A stretch of 64,000 nt of DNA. Origin: Lingula anatina. Its lineage: Eukaryota > Brachiopoda > Lingulata > Lingulida > Lingulidae. The DNA lies in contig NW_019775214.1 in the NCBI RefSeq assembly GCF_001039355.2, positions 72,095-136,094 of the forward strand, written 5' to 3'. Below, in pieces: positions 57,301-58,764 of this stretch. The first letter of the stretch is position 1. Each line of letters starts with the position of its first letter. The notes under the pieces are model-generated. The model was not told where the DNA came from, ran no database searches, and was given only the letters and a program-made list of their open reading frames with translations. A program made the translations under genes and the position numbers.

Positions 57301-57309
57301 TTCGATCAT
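1..57309 (-). CDS. Ank: Ankyrin gene (ANK1/2/3 family), 5' part, many exons
   Basis: This is the membrane-skeleton adaptor ankyrin. Family knowledge: about 24 ankyrin repeats bind membrane proteins, followed by ZU5-ZU5-UPA (spectrin binding) and a death domain. The visible exons encode the N-terminal residues, 25 distinct repeats in canonical order, and the linker (motif EDTILGD, compare DTxTGDTDKY in vertebrates). ZU5 and later exons lie beyond the left edge. Order and wording ([41 protein letters not shown]) are diagnostic of true ankyrins rather than generic repeat proteins. All repeat exons are phase 0. Which vertebrate paralogue is nearest cannot be said, since invertebrate ankyrins predate that split. 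Odd points: duplicated exons for repeats 1 and 3, no repeat 4, and three repeat-20-like exons. Exon coordinates are given separately. Confidence 0.95.
91..2327 (-). other. Ankyrin intron, no gene seen
   Basis: This is AT-rich intron between two linker exons. It holds a poly-G run near 1130-1140 and T-rich and A-rich tracts. I see no coding exon, RNA gene or recognisable element on either strand. The short open frames here have no family features. Confidence 0.7.
2328..2413 (-). CDS. Ank: Ankyrin linker exon with EDTILGD motif
   Basis: An 86-bp exon with acceptor TTGCAG|GAGAAG and donor GTTAAG|GTAAGTG. Two bases complete an Arg codon from the previous exon, then [18 protein letters not shown] follows and it ends in phase 0 at Lys. 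This matches the conserved ankyrin segment after the repeats (vertebrate form DTLTGDTDKYL). It is predicted to be constitutive linker leading into ZU5. Confidence 0.9.
2882..2989 (-). CDS. Ank: Ankyrin linker exon
   Basis: A 108-bp exon with acceptor CCCCCCAG|GTGAAG and a strong donor GGAC|GTAAGT. It starts with two bases finishing a Gly codon and ends with one base, which fits both neighbours exactly. It encodes [20 protein letters not shown] and then a tail ending in RVDG. It has no domain of its own. It could be alternatively used, but skipping it would change reading phase by nothing, since 108 is divisible by three. Confidence 0.85.
3821..3991. mobile_element. MITE-like inverted-repeat element
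   Basis: The 16-base sequence AAAGTAGTTACTTAAA at 3821-3836 recurs as its exact reverse complement at 3976-3991. The inside is AT-rich and partly self-complementary further in, with no coding capacity. This is the form of a miniature inverted-repeat transposable element or long hairpin. I could not define a target-site duplication or assign a family. Confidence 0.55.
4962..4989. repeat. Poly-T tract (28 T)
   Basis: An uninterrupted run of 28 T on the plus strand. It lies about 80 bp left of the donor side of the exon at 5068. On the coding strand it is poly-A inside the intron, possibly an old retroposon tail. Confidence 0.9.
5068..5254 (-). CDS. Ank: Ankyrin exon: repeat 24 and start of linker
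   Basis: A 187-bp exon with acceptor GTCTTCCAG|AATGGA and donor GAAGGAG|GTAAGAA. It starts in phase 0 with [20 protein letters not shown], the truncated last ankyrin repeat (vertebrate GTTPLAIAKRLGYISV). It continues into the acidic post-repeat segment ending DTDSEEEGG, the counterpart of the vertebrate DEILDVSEDEGEE region. It ends one base into a Gly codon. This exon marks the end of the repeat solenoid. Confidence 0.95.
5598..5795 (-). CDS. Ank: Ankyrin exon: repeats 22 and 23
   Basis: A 198-bp, phase 0-0 exon with acceptor TTATTAG|GCTGGC and donor CACAAAC|GTAAGTAT. Repeat 22 begins [20 protein letters not shown]. Repeat 23 begins [20 protein letters not shown], the most conserved repeat in ankyrins. 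The right-hand intron boundary lies in an (AAT)n-rich tract. Confidence 0.96.
6205..6303 (-). CDS. Ank: Ankyrin exon: repeat 21
   Basis: A 99-bp, phase 0-0 exon with donor ACCAAG|GTATGG and an acceptor ending CAG|AATGGT. It encodes [20 protein letters not shown] and then a tail GANIDPTTK. This corresponds to vertebrate repeat 21 ([20 protein letters not shown]). Confidence 0.96.
6304..7901 (-). other. Ankyrin intron with A-rich tract and 28-bp minisatellite
   Basis: No exon is seen. An A-rich run with a few G lies near 6955-6988, and a perfect three-copy 28-bp repeat lies at 7781-7864. Confidence 0.7.
7781..7864. repeat. 28-bp minisatellite, 3 exact copies
   Basis: Three identical 28-bp units at 7781, 7809 and 7837, each containing GACAATCTGCACACCCACAT. 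The array lies 37 bp left of the 5' splice site of the exon at 7902. Perfect identity suggests recent expansion, so copy number is probably polymorphic. Confidence 0.95.
7902..8000 (-). CDS. Ank: Ankyrin exon: repeat 20-type, third of three
   Basis: A 99-bp, phase 0-0 exon with donor GCGCAT|GTAAGTAG and acceptor CTCCAG|AGTGGT. It encodes [20 protein letters not shown] with tail GAHANIKAH. It is the last of three adjacent exons that each read SGFTPxHxAxQxG, where other ankyrins have a single repeat at this position. Confidence 0.95.
8514..8612 (-). CDS. Ank: Ankyrin exon: repeat 20-type, second of three
   Basis: A 99-bp, phase 0-0 exon with donor GCTAGA|GTAAGTAG and acceptor CTTTCAG|AGTGGG. 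It encodes [20 protein letters not shown] with tail NADPNQRAR. It is a parallel copy of the exons at 7902 and 8760. It is well preserved with no stop, so it is likely used, either additively or as an alternative cassette. Confidence 0.94.
8760..8858 (-). CDS. Ank: Ankyrin exon: repeat 20-type, first of three
   Basis: A 99-bp, phase 0-0 exon with donor TCCAAA|GTAAGTAAC and acceptor AATTGTAG|AGTGGG. It encodes [20 protein letters not shown] and then [12 protein letters not shown]. The intron to the next exon (8613-8759) is only 147 bp. The loop GRGGDPN lacks the usual GA of the repeat (xGADxN), a mild oddity. Confidence 0.94.
8859..9346 (-). other. Ankyrin intron, nothing recognised
   Basis: AT-rich intron sequence between the repeat-20-type array and repeat 19. 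No exon or repeat stands out. Confidence 0.7.
9347..9445 (-). CDS. Ank: Ankyrin exon: repeat 19
   Basis: A 99-bp, phase 0-0 exon with donor TCCAAG|GTACTTATG and an acceptor ending CAG|AACGGC. It encodes [20 protein letters not shown] with tail GANPNAESK. This matches vertebrate repeat 19 ([18 protein letters not shown], tail NAES). Confidence 0.96.
9446..9807 (-). other. Ankyrin intron, nothing recognised
   Basis: A 362-bp intron between repeats 18 and 19. I see no further exon or element. Confidence 0.7.
9808..10005 (-). CDS. Ank: Ankyrin exon: repeats 17 and 18
   Basis: A 198-bp, phase 0-0 exon with donor GCCAAG|GTAGATG and acceptor ATCACAG|AAAGGA. Repeat 17 begins [20 protein letters not shown] and repeat 18 begins [20 protein letters not shown]. 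These match the vertebrate KGFTPLHVAAKYGK and [14 protein letters not shown] repeats. Confidence 0.96.
10006..10688 (-). other. Ankyrin intron with decayed tandem repeat
   Basis: The intron holds degenerate units beginning CAAGTGAAT at 10362 and 10452 and CAAGTAAAT at 10532. The units also share TTTGCCAAAA-like sequence. The period is about 80-90 bp and the array extends to about 10640 with poly-A interruptions. No exon is seen. Confidence 0.6.
10689..10886 (-). CDS. Ank: Ankyrin exon: repeats 15 and 16
   Basis: A 198-bp, phase 0-0 exon with donor ACTAAG|GTAACG and acceptor TCCCAG|GAACAA. Repeat 15 begins [20 protein letters not shown], corresponding to vertebrate DDQTPLHCAARIGH. Repeat 16 begins [20 protein letters not shown]. 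Confidence 0.96.
11164..11361 (-). CDS. Ank: Ankyrin exon: repeats 13 and 14
   Basis: A 198-bp, phase 0-0 exon with donor GCAAGA|GTAAGTAA and an acceptor ending CAG|TCTGGC. Repeat 13 begins [20 protein letters not shown], a hallmark ankyrin repeat. Repeat 14 begins [20 protein letters not shown], whose wording is invertebrate-like (vertebrates: VETPLHMAARAGHTEVA). Confidence 0.97.
11622..11720 (-). CDS. Ank: Ankyrin exon: repeat 12
   Basis: A 99-bp, phase 0-0 exon with donor ACAGAG|GTAAGGAG and an acceptor ending CAG|AATGGT. It encodes [20 protein letters not shown] with tail GATIEATTE, matching vertebrate [20 protein letters not shown]. Confidence 0.97.
11949..12146 (-). CDS. Ank: Ankyrin exon: repeats 10 and 11
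   Basis: A 198-bp, phase 0-0 exon with donor GCACTG|GTGAGAAT and an acceptor ending CAG|AATGGT. Repeat 10 begins [20 protein letters not shown] and repeat 11 begins [20 protein letters not shown]. This exon is the evident parent of the decayed copy at 12205-12275 in the next intron. Confidence 0.97.
12205..12275 (-). pseudogene. Decayed partial copy of the repeat 10 exon
   Basis: Inside the intron, the minus strand reads [20 protein letters not shown], close to the start of repeat 10 ([20 protein letters not shown]). A sequence like CTATGCCAGACTCTTCTGTA also matches the parent CTGCGCCAGACTGTTGCTGTA-type stretch after a small shift. An acceptor-like TTTTTGAG precedes it, as in the parent. Similarity fades after about 70 bp and there is no convincing donor. 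I read it as an exon-duplication fossil. Confidence 0.7.
12342..12539 (-). CDS. Ank: Ankyrin exon: repeats 8 and 9
   Basis: A 198-bp, phase 0-0 exon with donor ACAAAG|GTGAGTTG and an acceptor ending CAG|AATGGC. Repeat 8 begins [20 protein letters not shown] and repeat 9 begins [20 protein letters not shown]. These match the vertebrate [20 protein letters not shown] and DELTPLHCAARNGH repeats. Confidence 0.96.
12660..12860. repeat. Dispersed repeat, copy 1
   Basis: It begins with the near-palindrome GGTCTTAACTTTAAGACC. Further on come a T-rich stretch with ACTGGTGCAATATTTCATT and then GCAAAGATGACTGAAAATTT. The same blocks in the same order and spacing occur at about 30790-31000 (AGTCTTAACTTTAAGACT, CAGGTGCAGTTTTCCATT, CAAAAATGACTAAAATT) and again at 40925-41150. 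This suggests a short interspersed element family. Boundaries are approximate. Confidence 0.55.
12870..12943. repeat. Poly-T followed by (TG)n microsatellite
   Basis: A run of about 15 T is followed by about 11 TG units and then interrupted TG/CG-rich sequence. On the coding strand this is CA-rich, upstream of the repeat 8-9 exon. Confidence 0.9.
13063..13161 (-). CDS. Ank: Ankyrin exon: repeat 7
   Basis: A 99-bp, phase 0-0 exon with donor GCAAGG|GTAGGTGG and an acceptor ending CAG|AGTGGT. It encodes [20 protein letters not shown] with tail GADLNFKAR. This matches vertebrate [20 protein letters not shown], including the conserved NF near the end. Confidence 0.96.
13162..14960 (-). other. Ankyrin intron containing a decayed ankyrin exon
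   Basis: Besides the fossil exon at 14382-14490, the intron holds only AT-rich sequence and a C/A-rich run near 14901-14930. No functional exon is seen. Confidence 0.65.
14382..14490 (-). pseudogene. Decayed ankyrin repeat exon
   Basis: The minus strand shows [10 protein letters not shown] at the start and, in another frame, [10 protein letters not shown] just before an intact donor (ACAAAG|GTAGATTG). These are the expected first and last motifs of an ankyrin repeat (GxTPLHxA, and GAxVNxxTK). A frameshift and an in-frame TAG lie between them, and no clear acceptor is present. It lies between repeats 6 and 7, where no additional repeat is expected, so it looks like a dead duplicate exon. Confidence 0.6.
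14961..15146 (-). CDS. Ank: Ankyrin exon: repeats 5 and 6
   Basis: A 186-bp, phase 0-0 exon with donor TCGAAG|GTGAGTTA and acceptor AATTCCAG|GATGGT. Repeat 5 begins [20 protein letters not shown] and is short (29 residues), as in all ankyrins ([15 protein letters not shown]). Repeat 6 begins [20 protein letters not shown]. Its acceptor tract is formed by a pentanucleotide microsatellite. Confidence 0.97.
15156..15199. repeat. (TACAA)n pentanucleotide microsatellite
   Basis: Eight perfect TACAA units plus a partial one. On the coding strand this is (TTGTA)n ending about 9 bases before the AG acceptor of the repeat 5-6 exon. It therefore occupies the polypyrimidine-tract position. Confidence 0.95.
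16295..16295. other. Ambiguous base (n) at assembly join
   Basis: A single n lies exactly where the first copy of the 2.45-kb tandem block begins. The missing repeat 4 exon makes a real gap here likely. Confidence 0.85.
16296..18740. repeat. 2.45-kb tandem block, copy 1
   Basis: From ATGCCAAACTAAAGTAAATT onward the sequence repeats about 2,446 bp later, nearly base for base, to GAGAAAAGGGGT. Both ends are bounded by n (16295, 18741). This copy contains the repeat 3 exon 16936-17034 and a local 24-bp duplication at 17878-17927 (TGACTAGGGAAAAACAGGAT twice) that copy 2 lacks. Differences are scattered substitutions and small indels. Confidence 0.95.
16936..17034 (-). CDS. Ank: Ankyrin exon: repeat 3, copy 1
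   Basis: A 99-bp, phase 0-0 exon with donor TCACAG|GTAAGTTC and an acceptor ending CAG|AAAGGG. It encodes [20 protein letters not shown] with tail GAKVNVQSQ, the diagnostic third repeat. It appears identical in sequence to the exon at 19386-19484, so one of the two is probably an allelic duplicate created by assembly. Confidence 0.93.
18741..18741. other. Ambiguous base (n) at duplication junction
   Basis: A single n sits exactly between copy 1 and copy 2 of the 2.45-kb block. Confidence 0.9.
19386..19484 (-). CDS. Ank: Ankyrin exon: repeat 3, copy 2
   Basis: The same 99-bp phase 0-0 exon as at 16936, with the same splice sites and apparently the same bases. If both copies were truly in one chromosome and both were spliced in, the protein would carry two identical repeat 3 units in frame. 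An allelic origin is more likely. Confidence 0.93.
19966..20199. repeat. 117-bp tandem duplication
   Basis: Two units of about 117 bp, from TTATTATGGCTGTCACAAAA through GATGCATTTC, differ by one or two bases. The corresponding place in copy 1 (about 17508-17620) has only one unit. Confidence 0.9.
20200..22439 (-). other. Ankyrin intron with 28-bp minisatellite
   Basis: Unique AT-rich intron from 21304, with a T run near 21471-21487 and a degenerate minisatellite at 22214-22390. No exon is seen. Confidence 0.65.
22214..22390. repeat. Degenerate 28-bp minisatellite, about 6 copies
   Basis: Units resemble CACAGGCACTTGGTCATGTT followed by CCATGTAC, with a 28-bp period. At least six diverged copies end about 50 bp left of the donor of the repeat 2 exon (22440). 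The unit is unrelated to the 28-bp unit at 7781. Confidence 0.9.
22440..22538 (-). CDS. Ank: Ankyrin exon: repeat 2
   Basis: A 99-bp, phase 0-0 exon with donor ACCAAG|GTAAATAT and an acceptor ending CAG|AATGGC. It encodes [20 protein letters not shown] with tail GANVDAATK. The [14 protein letters not shown] wording is strictly conserved across animal ankyrins. Confidence 0.97.
22705..22838. mobile_element. Short element with terminal inverted repeats
   Basis: TCTCATACTGGAGCT at the left is matched by the near reverse complement AAGCTTCAGTATGAGA at the right. Inside is CCTGAAGAAGGCCTCCTGAT followed by TAAGGCTAAAACTCTG, which resembles the GAAGGCC...CGAAAC tail motif found in many invertebrate retroelement-derived repeats. 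It is non-coding. The family is not assigned. Confidence 0.45.
25169..25444 (-). other. Unidentified 91-codon open frame, Cys-rich
   Basis: I do not recognise this frame. It contains CQSC and EGCPHC pairs, spaced somewhat like a metal-binding knuckle, in an otherwise balanced composition. No splice sites, promoter or homologue are evident. It lies within the ankyrin intron on the same strand. It may be a chance frame or a fragment of an old transposon gene. Confidence 0.2.
25861..25898. repeat. (GT)n plus G-run at block boundary
   Basis: About 9-10 GT units are followed by about 16 G. A similar but shorter GT/G tract follows the n at 35995, so it forms the left end of both block copies. Confidence 0.9.
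26056..26157 (-). CDS. Ank: Ankyrin exon: repeat 1, copy 1
   Basis: A 102-bp, phase 0-0 exon with donor AACGCT|GTGAGTAT and acceptor GTTTCAG|ACGGAT. It encodes [20 protein letters not shown] with tail STDINTSNA. This is the invariant first repeat of ankyrins (vertebrate [17 protein letters not shown]). It is the common acceptor for whichever first exon is used. Confidence 0.95.
26158..35994 (-). other. Ankyrin intron sequence within 10.1-kb block, copy 1
   Basis: No exon other than repeat 1 is seen in nearly 10 kb. It contains simple repeats (G runs at 28406-28420, (GT)n/(GA)n at 30296-30342, GA run at 31729-31741) and dispersed repeat copy 2 (30790-31000). Open frames here recur in copy 2 only because the DNA is duplicated. 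Confidence 0.6.
30790..31000. repeat. Dispersed repeat, copy 2
   Basis: It shares the ordered blocks GTCTTAACTTTAAGAC, GGTGCA...CATT and AAAATGACTAAAATT with 12660-12860. It is duplicated again at 40925-41150 as part of the 10.1-kb block. Confidence 0.55.
35995..35995. other. Ambiguous base (n) at duplication junction
   Basis: A single n lies exactly between the two 10.1-kb copies, just after CTGCTGCTGCTGTCG. It marks where two assembled pieces were joined. Confidence 0.92.
36179..36280 (-). CDS. Ank: Ankyrin exon: repeat 1, copy 2
   Basis: The same 102-bp phase 0-0 exon as at 26056, differing by one silent base (AAC to AAT in the SNA tail). Both splice sites are intact. A single silent change fits an allele. 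Two functional tandem repeat 1 units would be unprecedented in ankyrins. Confidence 0.95.
40925..41150. repeat. Dispersed repeat, copy 3 (within block copy 2)
   Basis: The counterpart of 30790-31000, carried along in the 10.1-kb duplication. It is therefore not an independent insertion. Confidence 0.6.
47636..47667. repeat. Poly-T plus poly-G tract
   Basis: About 22 T are followed by about 10 G. It is a simple sequence prone to length error. Confidence 0.9.
48490..48730. other. GC-richer patch of unknown origin
   Basis: About 240 bp of roughly balanced base composition sits in AT-rich intron. It contains an 85-codon minus-strand frame ([18 protein letters not shown], then a Gly/Gln/Ser-rich tail). 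I recognise no family. It could be a retroelement fragment or an unannotated exon. Neither splice-site pair is convincing. Confidence 0.3.
49763..49791. repeat. (AATA)n microsatellite
   Basis: About seven tetranucleotide units of AATA in intron. Confidence 0.9.
51329..51425. repeat. (GT)n/(GC) compound microsatellite
   Basis: A long alternating purine-pyrimidine tract of GT interrupted by GCGTGCATGC-type units. The form can adopt Z-DNA. Open frames on both strands here are low-complexity artefacts. Confidence 0.9.
52572..52754 (-). CDS. Possible 60-residue single-pass membrane protein
   Basis: If the GTAAGT donor at 52715 is not used, the same ATG reads through to a TAG. The product has an acidic N-terminus (E3, D8, D10, D13), one hydrophobic segment at about residues 21-40 ([20 protein letters not shown]), then a basic tail (R41, R45, R50, R51, K57, K58). 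This charge pattern predicts the C-terminus in the cytosol. Small vertebrate ANK1 isoforms also start with a membrane segment, but I see no sequence match. T-rich DNA easily yields such frames by chance, hence low confidence. Confidence 0.3.
   Translation of the reverse strand: MPEAIVMDSDILDVSLFVNKYVLMIILAIVVFLLLIIFMIRLPSRSAASRRAAISGKKSD
52716..52754 (-). CDS. Ank: Possible alternative first coding exon of ankyrin
   Basis: The minus strand has an ATG with A at -3, then [13 protein letters not shown], then a donor with a perfect 3' half (GAT|GTAAGTTT) in phase 0. Phase 0 is exactly what the repeat 1 exon requires, so this could splice to give [20 protein letters not shown]. It lies 4.5 kb downstream of the other first exon, as expected of an alternative promoter. 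Without transcript evidence it remains a candidate. Confidence 0.45.
52815..52860 (-). promoter_or_regulatory. Candidate TATA-type promoter of alternative first exon
   Basis: On the minus strand, TATTATATGTTAAAAAAG (about 52841-52858) lies some 25-30 bases before GCTCAGCAGTTTG, an initiator-like site. This is about 75 bases upstream of the ATG at 52754. The spacing is right for a TATA promoter, but such motifs are common in AT-rich DNA. Confidence 0.25.
52861..57234 (-). other. First ankyrin intron, nothing recognised
   Basis: Unique AT-rich sequence between the two candidate first exons. Numerous short open frames have no family features. I see no exon, RNA gene or mobile element. Confidence 0.6.
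57235..57309 (-). CDS. Ank: Likely first coding exon of ankyrin
   Basis: The minus-strand ATG (57307-57309) with G at -3 opens 25 codons beginning [18 protein letters not shown] and ending QVPPQ. They stop at an excellent donor, CCACAG|GTAAGAAG, in phase 0. This fits the phase-0 start of repeat 1. An in-frame TAG lies upstream with no other ATG between, which supports this start. A short Gly/Asp-rich leader before the repeats is normal for ankyrins. Local GC is raised, as at a promoter-proximal exon. The linking splice to 36280 or 26157 is inferred. Confidence 0.8.
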
Positions 57310-58129
57310 TTCTGCTATGATGTGTGAAGCAATCAAACGTAGCTCATTGGGCTGCTAAAGCGGACTTGGCTATTCTTCCAGTCTTCTTGTCTTCACCTTT
57401 GGATCTCTGAAATTCCCAGAATCCGAGGATTCGAAGTGTTTACGTCCGCTGCTCTCCACTGGACACAACACCTTGACGGACGAGTCCAAGTCGGCGCATT
57501 GAAGGGGCGCAGTAGTCAGATGGGCGGGGACAACAACTATAAGAAAATGACTCTTAACTTTATTCATCCCTTGGAGCTTAAAAAGTGGTACATATAATTA
57601 ACAGAAATGTGAACAATGACGATTAAGCAATATATGCAGACAAGTTTTTTTTATTAGTTTTCAAAACAAACAAATAGAGGCAAATGGCGGGAGACAGGAG
57701 AACGGTACCGCTCGAGTTTTTATAGAGCACATTGTTTATAAAACAACTATAGATTTCTGCAACTTACCTGACCTTTCTTCGTATAAGAGACTAGAATGTG
57801 TGTAAAGAAGTGTTGATAGATACTGGAATAGGGTTCATATGCAGTCAAATAGGACTTGAAAAGTGGACAGTTCCGTTACGGTTGTGTTAGGTGAGATTGT
57901 AGATGTCACTACTTTACGATGCAGCGAGCACCTGCCCAAGAAAAGACTACGATAAAGCATTATCTTGAGTCCGATAATTCATTAATTTCTCATTGATCCA
58001 CGGTTATAAATAGGAAATAACTGATTATAATTTATGTTTGCCAGAAAAACTATCCCTACAAATTATTAGCTACCATTCCTTTCCTGTGTTCTTTTCATCA
58101 TTACCTCTTTTGCTATGACCTAGATTCCA
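57310..58129. promoter_or_regulatory. Divergent promoter region between ankyrin and CARD gene
   Basis: The two start codons face away from each other about 1.15 kb apart. The ankyrin side (57310-57570) is GC-richer with several CpGs and probably holds its 5' UTR. AAATGGCGG at 57682-57690 and AAAATGGCGACG at 58166-58177 resemble YY1-type AANATGGCG sites common at animal promoters. No clear TATA box is seen near either start. Exact transcription starts cannot be placed. Confidence 0.5.
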
Positions 58130-58212
58130 ATGATTGACAGCTCAGATGTTGACGTTCTCTTGATCAAAATGGCGACGTCCTGTGAGAAAAACTGTCTCCA
58201 GCTCCTTATTCC
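58130..58212 (+). CDS. Possible 5' exon on plus strand
   Basis: An ATG at 58130 (or the better-placed ATGGCG at 58169) is open to a good donor, TTATTCC|GTAAGTAG, ending in phase 2. The residues from the second ATG are MATSCEKNCLQLLIP, which I do not recognise. It lies 250 bp upstream of the CARD exon. Joining it in frame would need a poor acceptor next to the CARD ATG. It may be a non-coding 5' exon, an upstream frame, or chance. Confidence 0.3.
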
Positions 58213-58463
58213 GTAAGTAGTAGGAAGCTGTCGACATTTTTAGGACCGTCGATCAGACACAGGTCACTTAAAGACTTGATCTATCGGTTAACTTAGTTAC
58301 GAATAACATGTTTTGCTATTTAAAACTTTTATCGAGAAAGTGACTAAGTTACTTTGGGGATTATCAGAAATGATGGCGTCAGGCGTCCGCATTGAAAAAC
58401 ACTCCAGATAAAGTTAGGGTGCACATACTGCAACCAGATCCCCGCCTGCGAGAGTAGGATAGA

Positions 58464-58764
58464 ATGGAGGAGAAGCACCGAGAACTTTTGCAGCAACACA
58501 GATCGAAATTTGTGCAATCCGTCGACGTAGAGAGATTGTATCCCATCTTGAAAGGAACCGAAACGTCCCCAGGTGCCTTAAGGAACGAGGACATCCAGGA
58601 AATAAGTCAGCTGCCAAGTAAAGAAGAGAAGGTAGAGAAGTTGTTAGATGTCCTGCCAGCTGCGGGTCCTCAAGCCTTCCAGGCTCTGTGTTTGGCTCTG
58701 GAGACCACCTATCCACACTTGTTAACAGTCATGTTTCTGGGGACAAAATCTCCACCCCAAACTG
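58464..58764 (+). CDS. CARD-domain protein, first coding exon
   Basis: The exon opens at ATGGAGGAG and encodes about 100 residues up to a strong donor, AAACTG|GTAAGTTT, ending one base into a codon. The sequence is a caspase recruitment domain. It begins MEEKHRELLQQHRSKFVQSV, has NEDIQEISQ in the middle helices, and then the signature LLDVLPAAGPQAFQALCLAL, closest by eye to the CARDs of CASP2 ([20 protein letters not shown]) and CRADD (LLDILPSRGPKAFDTF). CARDs recruit caspases through homotypic binding in the cytosol or nucleus. A caspase domain or death domain should lie in later exons, beyond or unseen in this window, so I cannot choose between a caspase and an adaptor. Confidence 0.85.

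Noticed and set aside
57096-57358. Two overlapping plus-strand open frames with a good start context
   Set aside because: They lie antisense to the well-supported first ankyrin exon and its donor. They have no recognisable domain, and their openness is explained by the higher GC content.
57370-57567. 65-codon minus-strand frame upstream of the ankyrin start
   Set aside because: It ends in a stop before the ankyrin ATG and lacks family features. It is more likely 5' UTR or promoter sequence.
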